Of a DNA stretch of 32,045 nt, positions 10,284-18,600 are shown piece by piece. The notes beneath the pieces are model-generated. The model saw only the letters and a program-made list of their open reading frames with translations. It searched no databases and was not told the DNA's origin. Source of the stretch: Holophagae bacterium. GTDB taxonomy: Bacteria > Acidobacteriota > Thermoanaerobaculia > Thermoanaerobaculales > Sulfomarinibacteraceae. The position numbers were made by a program, and so were the translations under genes. Positions within the stretch are counted from its first letter, which is position 1; each line of letters opens with the position of its first letter. The stretch spans positions 4,737-36,781 of the forward strand of contig PQAJ01000047.1 in NCBI GenBank assembly GCA_003105185.1, given 5' to 3'.

Positions 10284-10447
10284 TAGCTCTTGCGCGAGGT
10301 CTTGGCAAAGAACCCGGAGAGCACGGGTTCGACCTTGCGGCCCTTGCACTTCGGACAGACCGGTCGGGCGTGCTCCCGCTGCGCCACGGTCATGATCTTC
10401 TCGAACACCTTGCGGCAGTTGGAGCAGCGAAACACGTAGGTCGGCAT
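10283..10447 (-). CDS. FmdB-type zinc ribbon protein
   Basis: MPTYVFRCSNCRKVFEKIMTVAQREHARPVCPKCKGRKVEPVLSGFFAKTSRKS: MPTYxFxCxxC...CPxC typical of the FmdB family. Confidence 0.9.
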   Translation of the reverse strand: MPTYVFRCSNCRKVFEKIMTVAQREHARPVCPKCKGRKVEPVLSGFFAKTSRKS

Positions 10448-10512
10448 CTCATCCCTCCATGGTCCGCTGAGCAGGTTTGGGCACCGGCACCGGACACTCG
10501 AGTACCACGATA

Positions 10513-10555
10513 GCGTCCGCGCGGCGGTTCGACAACCGGCCGCCGGCGCGGACGC
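10513..10555. terminator. Strong GC-rich hairpin (about 15 bp stem, one bulge), possible terminator or attenuator
   Basis: GCGTCCGCGC-GGCGG ... CCGCC-GGCGCGGACGC inverted repeat with loop TTCGACAACCGG; no U-tract on either strand. Confidence 0.45.
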
Positions 10556-10611
10556 GCGCGGGCCTCTCCGCACACCGGAGCGCCGGTCGTGCGCGTGTCC
10601 GGCCGGAGCGC

Positions 10612-10806
10612 TCAGCGCGCGTAGCGGGCGAGGTTGGTCCAGAACTGCCGGTTGGCGTTGGGGACGCCGTAGGCCGCGAAGCTGGAGTTGTCGGACACCA
10701 GCCCGTGGTAGTCGGCAACGCGGGTCATGATGCCGTGGTCGGACGCGAGGTCGCCCCAACCGTGAATGGCGAAGCCGGCGAGGTCCTCCATCCTGAGGCT
10801 GACCAC
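10612..10806 (-). pseudogene. Short C-terminal fragment (DUF4350-like/periplasmic type) of a degraded larger gene
   Basis: VPVVSLRMEDLAGFAIHGWGDLASDHGIMTRVADYHGLVSDNSSFAAYGVPNANRQFWTNLARYAR reads as natural protein but has only a short N-terminus; an in-frame TGA lies about 18 codons upstream of the GTG. Confidence 0.4.
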
Positions 10807-10906
10807 GGGAACCTGCGGCTCGGCGGCGGCGGAGGTTGCGCGGGCTGCGCGAGGGTTTGATCATGGCGGGCGGCGCCGACGGCGACCGGGTGCGAGACAA
10901 TGAACT

Positions 10907-11332
10907 GTGATGGACGACCGTCCGCTCGACGCGCCCCCGTTGTTCGAGCCGGCGCTGGAGGCGCTGGCGCGGTGCTGGAACCGCCTCGATCCGGAGCTGC
11001 TCGACCCGTGGCTGGCTGAGGGTGTCCGCTACGAGTCGGCGGCGACGGATCTCTACTTGAGCGGGCGGCAGGCGGTGATCGACCACCTCCGCCGCAAGGT
11101 GCTGCGGATCGAGCAGGCGGGGGAGGCGGCGCGGATCCGCGCCGAGCTGGGCTGGGTCCCGACTGCCGGCCGCGGCCGCCGCCCGTGCGTGATCTCATCC
11201 CAGGGCGATGTCGAGCGGGCGGCGGTGTTCCTGGTGACGCTGGCGGCCGACGGGAAGATCGAGCGGATTGAGATCTGCACCGCCGATCCGGATCCGCGGC
11301 TCGCGGACGGGTCGGGGGTCGTCCCGTGCTGA
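10907..11332 (+). CDS. NTF2-like/SnoaL-type small protein
   Basis: EALARCWNRLDPELLDPWLAEGVRYESAATDLYLSGRQAVIDHLRRKVLRI...GKIERIEICTAD has the NTF2-like pattern. Start GTG 10907 or ATG 10910. Confidence 0.6.
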   Translation: MMDDRPLDAPPLFEPALEALARCWNRLDPELLDPWLAEGVRYESAATDLYLSGRQAVIDHLRRKVLRIEQAGEAARIRAELGWVPTAGRGRRPCVISSQGDVERAAVFLVTLAADGKIERIEICTADPDPRLADGSGVVPC

Positions 11333-11841
11333 AGGCCGCGTGGGATCTCGTCGAGTCCCCGGTCGGGCCGCTCATGACGGTCGTCGACGGCGAAGGCCGG
11401 CTGGTGAGGGTGTGGTTCGGGAACGACTGGGCCGGGCTGGGCATGCCCGCAGCCGAGCGGGACGCCGCCCGGTGCGCGGAGGTCGCGCGCCAGCTCCGCG
11501 AGTACTTCGCCCGGCAGCGCAGGGAGTTCGACCTCCGGGTCGCGCCGGCCGGGTCGCCCCTTCAGCAGCAGGTGTGGCGGCAGGTGGCGGCCATCCCCTA
11601 CGGCGAGACCCGCAGCTACGGCGAGATCGCAACCCGGGTCGGCGGCGCGGCCGTGGCGCGCGCGATCGGGCGTGCCAACGGCGCCAACCCGATTCCGATC
11701 GTCATCCCGTGCCACCGAGTGGTCGGAGCCGACGGCTCGCTGGTGGGTTACGGCGGCGGCCTCGCGGTCAAGGCGGCGTTGCTTCGCCTCGAGGGCGCGC
11801 GCTTGGCGTCTCTCGGCCAGCTGCCGCTCGACCTGGGTTGA
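11326..11841 (+). CDS. ogt: Methylated-DNA--[protein]-cysteine S-methyltransferase
   Basis: Active-site motif IPIVIPCHRVVGADGSLVGYGGGLAVKAALLRLEG; upstream QQQVWRQVAAIPYGETRSYGEIA. GTG start overlaps the previous gene's stop. Confidence 0.95.
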   Translation: MLKAAWDLVESPVGPLMTVVDGEGRLVRVWFGNDWAGLGMPAAERDAARCAEVARQLREYFARQRREFDLRVAPAGSPLQQQVWRQVAAIPYGETRSYGEIATRVGGAAVARAIGRANGANPIPIVIPCHRVVGADGSLVGYGGGLAVKAALLRLEGARLASLGQLPLDLG

Positions 11842-11861
11842 CCGACCACGCCGGAGAAGGC

Positions 11862-11879
11862 CGGCGGTCAGGACCGCCG
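11862..11879. terminator. Compact palindrome between convergent genes
   Basis: CGGCGGTC-AG-GACCGCCG, perfect 8 bp arms; contains the TGA stop of the minus-strand WS/DGAT gene. Confidence 0.45.
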
Positions 11880-13289
11880 AGCCGCTGGTGCCGCCTGGAA
11901 CTCCTCGGGCGCCGACATCATGGCGCGCAGCTCCTCATGGAAGCCGGCGACGATCGCGTCGGGATCCGGGACCAGTCCGGAGTCGGTGACGACGCCGACG
12001 CGGACCTCGCCGGCGTAGCTGATGATGCTGACGCCGAGGCCGAGACGGGCCGACTGCGGGACCCAGAACATGATGCTGCGCACGGGCGCGCCGGCGAGGT
12101 AGAGCGTCTGGCGCGGCCCCGGCACGTTGGTCATGACCGCGGTCGCCTTGGATCCGAAGAACCGGACGGCCTGGGTCTCGACGGCGGGTGTCGTCATGCC
12201 GATCGCATCGAGGATGGCGTAGGTCACCGCCGCCTCTGCCGAGTTCTTGATCGCGTCCATGCGCTCCTTGAGCACGCGCAGCCGCTCCCCGCGGTCGGCG
12301 ATGCCGACCGGCAGGGCGAGGAAGACCAGGCCGAAGCGGTTGCCGAGCAGCTCGACCTCGTCGTCGGGCCGCAGGTTGACCGGGAGCACAGCGCGCAGGT
12401 CGAGGCCGTCTGGCCGCGCGCCGCGTTGCACCATGTAGCTGCGCAGCGCACCGGCGACGCCGGCGAGCAGCACGTCGTTGATCGTCGCGCCGACCTTCTT
12501 GCCGAAGGCCTTGACGTCGTCGAGGGGCAGGACCTCGGACCAGGCGCAGATCTTGCGGGTGCAGAGGCTGCCTCGAAACAGCGTGTCGGGGTCGGACGGC
12601 ATGGCGGCAAGGCGAGCCGTGATCCCGACCGCGGTCGCCCCCTGGCGCAGCGCGGCCTTGGCCCGCTCCGGATCGAGCACGGTCCGCAGCCCGCGGTTGG
12701 TCGTTCGGCGGGCCGAGCGGAAAGCGTTGTCCACGACCTCCGGCAGCCAGGTCCCGCCCCCGAGCGGCCGCCGGTGGCGGCGCTGCCGGCGGGCCACGGC
12801 CGAGCCGGCCGGGGAGTCGTCGGTCATGCTGAGCATCACACGGACGAGGGCGACGCCGTCGGCGATGCAGTGGTGGAGACGGGCGACCAGCGCCGATCCA
12901 CCGCAGTAGTTCTCGATGTACTGGAACTGCCAGAGCGGCTTGCTGTAGTCGAGCGGCGTGCTCATCAGGACGCTGACCATCTCCTGGAGCTCGGTCTTGC
13001 CGGCGGGATCGGGGAGCGCCACGCGGAGCAGGTGGTGGCGGAGGTTGAAGTGGCGGTCCTCGACCCAGTGCGGACGGCCGAAGGGCAGGGGCGACTCGAT
13101 GACCCGTTGGCGAAAGCGGTCGTAGCACATCAGGCGGTCCTCGATGAGCTCCTTGAGCTGACGGAACTCGAGCCGCTCGGCGAACGACATCACGCCGGTG
13201 ATCGTCATCAGGTTGGTGGGGTGCTCCATCCGCCACCAGGCGGCGTCGACGTTCGCAAGCGGTGTGCCCTCGCCGAAACCCACGACCAT
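11868..13289 (-). CDS. WS/DGAT family wax ester synthase/diacylglycerol O-acyltransferase
   Basis: Catalytic HHxxxDG in RLHHCIADGVALVRVMLSM; N-terminal MVVGFGEGTPLANVDAAWWRMEHPTNLMTITGVM; TNVPGPRQTLYLAGAPVRSIMFWVPQ typical of the C-terminal domain. Longer ORF start at 13334 is possible. Confidence 0.93.
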   Translation of the reverse strand: MVVGFGEGTPLANVDAAWWRMEHPTNLMTITGVMSFAERLEFRQLKELIEDRLMCYDRFRQRVIESPLPFGRPHWVEDRHFNLRHHLLRVALPDPAGKTELQEMVSVLMSTPLDYSKPLWQFQYIENYCGGSALVARLHHCIADGVALVRVMLSMTDDSPAGSAVARRQRRHRRPLGGGTWLPEVVDNAFRSARRTTNRGLRTVLDPERAKAALRQGATAVGITARLAAMPSDPDTLFRGSLCTRKICAWSEVLPLDDVKAFGKKVGATINDVLLAGVAGALRSYMVQRGARPDGLDLRAVLPVNLRPDDEVELLGNRFGLVFLALPVGIADRGERLRVLKERMDAIKNSAEAAVTYAILDAIGMTTPAVETQAVRFFGSKATAVMTNVPGPRQTLYLAGAPVRSIMFWVPQSARLGLGVSIISYAGEVRVGVVTDSGLVPDPDAIVAGFHEELRAMMSAPEEFQAAPAARRS

Positions 13290-13420
13290 GAACCCCTCCC
13301 TCGCGACCGCGAAACCGATTGCTGTTCTCAACACTCTAGCATGTCATGAGGCGAGCGGCGTCCGGCCGTGGGGCTCGTCGGGGTTGGAGCGCCGAGGCGG
13401 GACCGGCTGTCCGTGAATCC

Positions 13421-13590
13421 TCAGTCGGAGGCCCGGTGCGGCTCGCGCCAGCCGTCCTTCCATCGCCGCAGCGCGGCGAAGACCTCCGTCTCGTCGACGA
13501 GGGCCCGCCCGGCGAAGCGCTCGGCCGCCGCGATCACCGCGGGCTGCGTGCACCGCAGGAAGGGATTGGTTTCAAGCTCGAGGGGATGCC
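13421..13590 (-). pseudogene. gloB: Remnant of hydroxyacylglutathione hydrolase (glyoxalase II) C-terminus
   Basis: HPLELETNPFLRCTQPAVIAAAERFAGRALVDETEVFAALRRWKDGWREPHRASD matches the conserved GloB C-terminal signature (TNPFLR...FAxLRxWKDxF/W); the metal-binding N-terminal domain (THxHxDH) is absent and the upstream frame is occupied by the divergent ATP-grasp gene. Confidence 0.6.
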
Positions 13591-13648
13591 GAGGTGCGGC
13601 GGCGGTGGTGCGAAATGGGGCGATCGGGCGCGCTGTTCTCTCGACCGG

Positions 13649-14920
13649 ATGAGAAGCACGGGCACTCGCTACCTGATCGTTGCCGACCCGCTGGAGACGC
13701 TGAATCCCGAGTTCGACCTCGGGGTCTGCGTGAGCCGGGAGCTGATCGCACGGGGGATCGCGGTCGACTACCTCGACCTGCTGGCCAGCGATCCTCGGCA
13801 GCCGAGCGAGCGCTACCTCGCGACGCTGCCGGTCCGGGAAGTCTTGTCGTCGGACGCCGGGCGCGACCCGTTCTGGGAGCTCGGCCCGACCCGCCTCGCC
13901 TCGGTCAGGGACTACCGGGTGATCCTGCAGCGGATGGACCCGCCGGTGGACGCGGCGTTCATCGCCCACAGCCGTCACTTCGAGGCGGTGCCGGAGAGCA
14001 TCGTGCAGATCAACCGGCCGCCGGCGACCTACACGCTGTCAGAGCACACCGTGATCCTGCGCTATCCCGAGTTCGCCGCGCCGACCACGGTCTGCGGCAG
14101 CTTCGAGGAGCTGGTGGCGGCGGTCCGGCGGCAGCCGGTGGAGGCCGTGCTCAAGCCGAAGAGCACGTGCTCGGGAAAGGGTGTGAGCTTCGTGGCCCAG
14201 TCCGCGCCGGCGGATGAGCTGCGCGGGTTCTGGGAGCAGTGGCGTCCGGAGGTCATCGTTCAGCCCTACCTGCCGGCCATCGAGGCGAGCGGCGACCTCC
14301 GCATCCTGACCATCAACGACCGGGTGCTGGGGTCGGTGCTGCGCGTCCCGGCGCCAGGGTCACGGCTCGCCAATCTCCACCAGGGCGCCTCGCCGGCTCG
14401 GTTGGAGCCGAGCCAGCGCCAGCTCGACGCGTGCCGCGCGGTGGCGGCCGACCTCAACCCGATGGGCCTGCACCTGCTCGGTCTCGACTTCATCGGCGAG
14501 CACCTGACCGAGGTCAACTTCACGTCGCCGACGACGATCGTGCAGATCAACGAGGTCAACGGCATCCGCGCCGACATCGACCTGGTCGACGAGCTGGAGC
14601 GGATGTGGCGGGAGCGCGCCGGGTCGCCGCCGGTCGCCCAGCCGGCCCGGCGTAACCGCCTGATCTGCAAGGACCGCCCCGTTCCCGAGGGCTGGGTCGT
14701 GATCGGCCAGGCGCACAGCCCGGCCTGCCCGGGCGCCGGGGACAACGCGTGGATCATCAAGCGGCCGGGGCGCCGCGAGGTGGTGGCGGCGGCGTCACCG
14801 GTTCCGGCCGGGTACGCCCGGGTCCGTCCGACCCGCTCGGCGCACTGTCCGGGGGACGGCGACAACGCCTGGGTGATCGAGCGCGGAGCCGGGGCAGGAG
14901 GCGACCGCGGCGCGGGCTGA
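13649..14920 (+). CDS. Glutathione synthase-like ATP-grasp protein with tandem C-terminal Cys-containing repeats
   Basis: MRSTGTRYLIVADPLETLNPEFDLGVCVSRELIARGIAVDYLDL...RMDPPVDAAF...INRPPATYTLSEH...VLKPKSTCSGKGVSFV...VIVQPYLPAIEASGDLRILTINDRVLGSVLRVP...LDFIGEHLTEVNFTSPTTIVQINEVNG: gshB-like ATP-grasp motifs. The ORF-track start at 13346 is too far upstream. Confidence 0.85.
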   Translation: MRSTGTRYLIVADPLETLNPEFDLGVCVSRELIARGIAVDYLDLLASDPRQPSERYLATLPVREVLSSDAGRDPFWELGPTRLASVRDYRVILQRMDPPVDAAFIAHSRHFEAVPESIVQINRPPATYTLSEHTVILRYPEFAAPTTVCGSFEELVAAVRRQPVEAVLKPKSTCSGKGVSFVAQSAPADELRGFWEQWRPEVIVQPYLPAIEASGDLRILTINDRVLGSVLRVPAPGSRLANLHQGASPARLEPSQRQLDACRAVAADLNPMGLHLLGLDFIGEHLTEVNFTSPTTIVQINEVNGIRADIDLVDELERMWRERAGSPPVAQPARRNRLICKDRPVPEGWVVIGQAHSPACPGAGDNAWIIKRPGRREVVAAASPVPAGYARVRPTRSAHCPGDGDNAWVIERGAGAGGDRGAG

Positions 14921-14928
14921 GCCCCGCG
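14909..14928. terminator. Compact hairpin between convergent genes with a stop codon in the loop
   Basis: GCGCGGGC-TGA-GCCC(C)GCG; the TGA is the ATP-grasp stop codon at 14918-14920. Confidence 0.35.
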
Positions 14929-15660
14929 TCAGGATCCATCGGGTGCGGCGGCCGACCGCGAGGGCAGGTTGCGGCCGATGAACATCTCGAGGCGCAGGCG
15001 GTCGGAGCCTTCGAATGAGACGAAGCGGACGCCGACGCCTTGCATCTGCTCCCGTTTCGGGTCGGTCGCGCGCATGATCTCGGCGTTGCCGCGTATCGGC
15101 TTCGCCTCGTCGGGCACGACCATCTCGAAGCCGAAGATCGTGCCGACCGGGAACTGGGTCACGCCCCGCAGCAGCATGCCGGAGGTCGAGATGTTGTCGA
15201 TCTGGGCCATCAGCCGCAGCGGTCGACCATCGGCGAAAAGCTGCACCCGTGCCGGGATGCGAACCGGAACTCTCGACGCCGGCTGTGCCAACTCCTCGAC
15301 CGCCGTGACCAGGCGGCGCTCGATCTCGTCCGCGATCACGACCCGGTTGGCGCCCTTGCCGATCAGGGCCTGGGCGGCCTCAGAGTAGGGCGTTTCGCTG
15401 ATCAGGACAAGGCCTGCCCGGCGGCACGCCGAGCCCTTGGCGCGGGCAGCGTCGAGAAAGCGATTGAGCGCCTCGCGGGACACCGGGAAGCCGATGATCA
15501 CGACGTCGAACGCGGTGCCCTGGACGAGCTCGAGCGTGGTCTGGTCCCAACGCACCCGGTGGAGGTCAGCCCGAATCTGGTGCAGGGTATCGGCGATCCT
15601 CCGGTGGGTGGCATCATCGACCCTGGTGACCAGGACCTGGATGGCGCCGCCGGCTGGCAT
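14929..15660 (-). CDS. PilZ domain protein with N-terminal receiver-like/unknown domain
   Basis: C-terminal VRIPARVQLFADGRPLRLMAQIDNISTSGMLLRG...GFEMVVPDEAKPIRGNAEIMRATDPKREQMQGVGVRFVSFEGSDRLRLEMFI is PilZ-like (N.S..G); N-terminal part has Rossmann/REC-like DVVIIGFPV. ATG at 15660 (TTG at 15669 in the ORF track). Confidence 0.75.
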   Translation of the reverse strand: MPAGGAIQVLVTRVDDATHRRIADTLHQIRADLHRVRWDQTTLELVQGTAFDVVIIGFPVSREALNRFLDAARAKGSACRRAGLVLISETPYSEAAQALIGKGANRVVIADEIERRLVTAVEELAQPASRVPVRIPARVQLFADGRPLRLMAQIDNISTSGMLLRGVTQFPVGTIFGFEMVVPDEAKPIRGNAEIMRATDPKREQMQGVGVRFVSFEGSDRLRLEMFIGRNLPSRSAAAPDGS

Positions 15661-15674
15661 ACTCGTCAATTATA
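15661..15674 (-). promoter_or_regulatory. Candidate -10 box (TATAAT) 8 nt upstream of the PilZ ATG
   Basis: Minus strand GGTATAATTGACGAGTATG; perfect TATAAT in a very GC-rich window, no strong -35. Confidence 0.35.
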
Positions 15675-15681
15675 CCGGCGG

Positions 15682-18600
15682 TCAGGGTCCTCCCGCTGTG
15701 ACCGGGCGGACGACGGCCGGGATGTAGATCGGGTCGCCGCTCTCGCCGTCAATCACCGAGGCGTGGGCGACGTACCGCGCACCCTGGTCAACGCTGGTCA
15801 GGGTGGCCCACGCCGTGCCGGTGAAGCCGAACTGGCCGGAGAGCAGCCGCTCGACCTGGACGAAGCGGGTGGCCGGGACGAGCACCTCGAGCTCGCCGAT
15901 GAAGTCGCCGTCGTCGGCGAACGCGCGAACCGTGACCGTGATGTCCTCTCCTGAGACCGAGGTGATGCCGAGGTTGGTGCGGAAGCCGCTGGCCGAGCTG
16001 AGGCCGGCGAGCACTGCGACCTCGCCCGTGCGGATCAACTGATCGGCGGTAACCGTGGGCACGGACTGACCGTAGGTGCCGGTGGGATCATCGTTGTAGG
16101 TGCGGCTGAACACGGCGACGCCGGGGGCACTGGGCTCCAGATCAAGGGAACCGGAGCCGCTCGTGCCGAAGGTCTCGCGGACGACGTCCTCGAGCTCGAG
16201 CGCTGCGAGCGGCGGCACCTCGAGCAACCGGAAGATGGTCGAGCTGCCGGGCTCGGCGGGCTGGAAGGCGGCGTCGATGCGGGCGCTCTCGGCGGCCCGG
16301 GACACGATTGACAGGTCGGAGCGCCACATGGTCCCGTTGGCGCCCGGGTTGGAGGCGACGACCGGGACCAGGAAGCTCGGCGGGGGAGAAGCGAGGTCGA
16401 CTGCGACCGGCAGAACCAGGGTCGGGTCGTGGGAGCCGTCGTCGACCACCGACGCGAAGGCGAGGTAACGTGCGGTCGGATCACCGGCGACAAGCTCGAG
16501 GAAGGCGCCGCGCAGCGCTGCTGCAGTGACACCCTGGAAGACGTCGGTGAGCTGCCGGAACCCGAACGGCTGGGCGTTGAGCGTGCGGCGCGCGAGCTCG
16601 CTGCCGTCCGGGGCCAACAGGGTGTACTCGACTGAGAGCGAGCTGTCCGCGAGGTTGAGCACCCCGAGGTTGGAGTGGAAGCCGTCGTTGGCGGCGAGCC
16701 CCCCGATGACATAGGTCACCGACCCTGCGAGCTCCTGCTCGCCGCCGAGGGCCGGGATGAACTGGCCGTAGGTGCCGCCGTCCTCGTCGGCGTAGGTTCG
16801 CGAAACCGCGACCAGGCCGGGCTGCGAGGCGTTGAGCGCAACCCCGCCGGCGCCGACGTGGCCGAGGTCGGCGACCAGGTTGGCGAGCGACCGCTGCTGC
16901 CCGGCTGGCAGCGCCAGGGTCAGATCGGCAGGGGCGTCGGGAGCAGGGTTGCCGGGACGGAATCTGAGGTCGACGACGATGTCGTCGGCGGTCGGATTGA
17001 CCAGGAAGGCGCGGGAGCGCCACTGCGCGTCGCCGAGACCGGTGGTGCTGGCGGCGGCCGGGAAGGCCGACGCCTCGAACGCGGCCGGATCCTCGGCCAC
17101 GTAGGCGCTCAGCGGGACTGTGACTCGGGGCAGCGAGGGGTCATTGGACGAGATCGTCAGGGCGCCCCGGACCGGACCCGGCGGGGCCCCCTGGAGCCCG
17201 ATCGGGAAGGGCAGCGTCTGTCCCGGGGCGAGGACCACCGGGAAGACGAAGAACTCGGGCACGGTGAAGGGCGCGTCGGCGGCGATCGCGGTCATCACGA
17301 GGTCGTCGGTGCCGGTGTTCGCGATCGTCGCGGTCGCAGTGCCGGTGATGGCGACGAGCCCGAGATCGATCGGCGTCGGGGTGATCGCGAGCCGCGGGGC
17401 GCCGACACCGGTGCCGGTGAGGGAGACCATGTGCTCGGGCCGCGCGGGATCGTTGGTCGCGAGGACCAGGGTGCCGGTGTGGGCCCCGACCTGGCTCGGC
17501 TGGAAGCGCAGGAAGATCGTGGTCGACTGGGCCGGGCCGACCTGTGCGGGGATCGCGCTGGCGAGGGCGAAGCCGTCACCCGAGATCGTGCCGGTGAGCG
17601 TCAGCGGCTCGGCGCCGAAGTTGAAGACGTTGATCGATCCTTCGCCAGTGGCTCCGATCGGCACGTTCCCCAGGTTGGCGCTCGAGGAGGCCTGTATCGT
17701 GGGGTCGGCGAAGCGCACGCTGCGCCCCGTCACCGGCAGGTAAGCCAGCCCATCGGGGTAGGACGGGTCGTTGCTGGTGACGAACACGTAGGCCGACTGG
17801 CTGCCGGTCGAGGACGAGGTGAACTCGATCACCAAGTCGACCGCCTCACCGGGGGCGAGCGTGAGTGGCAGCTCGTCGGGAGCGGCGATGCGGAACTGGG
17901 CGGAGCTCGAGGACTCGATCGAGGAGATCACGAGCTCGGAGCCGCCGGTGTTCGTGACCGGCACGACGATCGGTGCGGTCTCGCCGCGCAGGACCTGGCC
18001 GGCGTCGAGGTCCGGGAAGTCGCGTCCGAAGTCGATGTCCGGCTCGGCGGCCGGCGAGAGGTAGGCGAGGATCCGGCTGCCGGGATCGAGGACGACGCCG
18101 GTCGGAGTCGCCGAGACCGGCACCTCGAGGGTCTGCTCGGCGACGGCCTCGAGCCAGATCCGGTGGTCCTCGGAGCCGGCAACGGTCTGGATACGGACGT
18201 CTATCGGGGTCCGGAAGTAGGGGGCGTTCGAGTGCTCCTGGGTGACGGTCAGGCGGACCGCCGGGCCAGACACGGCTTCCCACTCGTACTGGAAGCGGGG
18301 CCGATTGGCGCCGTACACCCACTGCTCGAAGAACCAGTCGAGGTCGATGCCGGAGGCCGCTTCCATTGCCGCCTTGAAACCCTGGGTGGTGGCGGAGCCG
18401 GCGGCGAAGGCCTCCCGGTAGGCGTGCAGGCCGTCGAAGAAGGCCTCGTCGCCGACCACGTAGCGCAGCATGTGGAGGATCATGCCGCCGCCGTCGTAGA
18501 CGGTGTTCGAGAACGCAACCGGGTTGTCGTAGAGCGCGCCCTTGTAGTAGAAGAGCGAGTCGGCGTCGCGCCGGTACTGGTCGAGGTACTCAAGGCCGTA

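Noticed and set aside
11268-13349. 693 aa plus-strand ORF overlapping ogt and WS/DGAT genes
   Set aside because: Runs through two genes with strong family motifs in other frames; biased composition.
13346-13648. N-terminal extension of the ATP-grasp ORF in the track
   Set aside because: The first 101 codons are Arg/Gly-rich and overlap the gloB remnant; the homologous start is MRSTGTRYLIVADPLETLNPEF at 13649.
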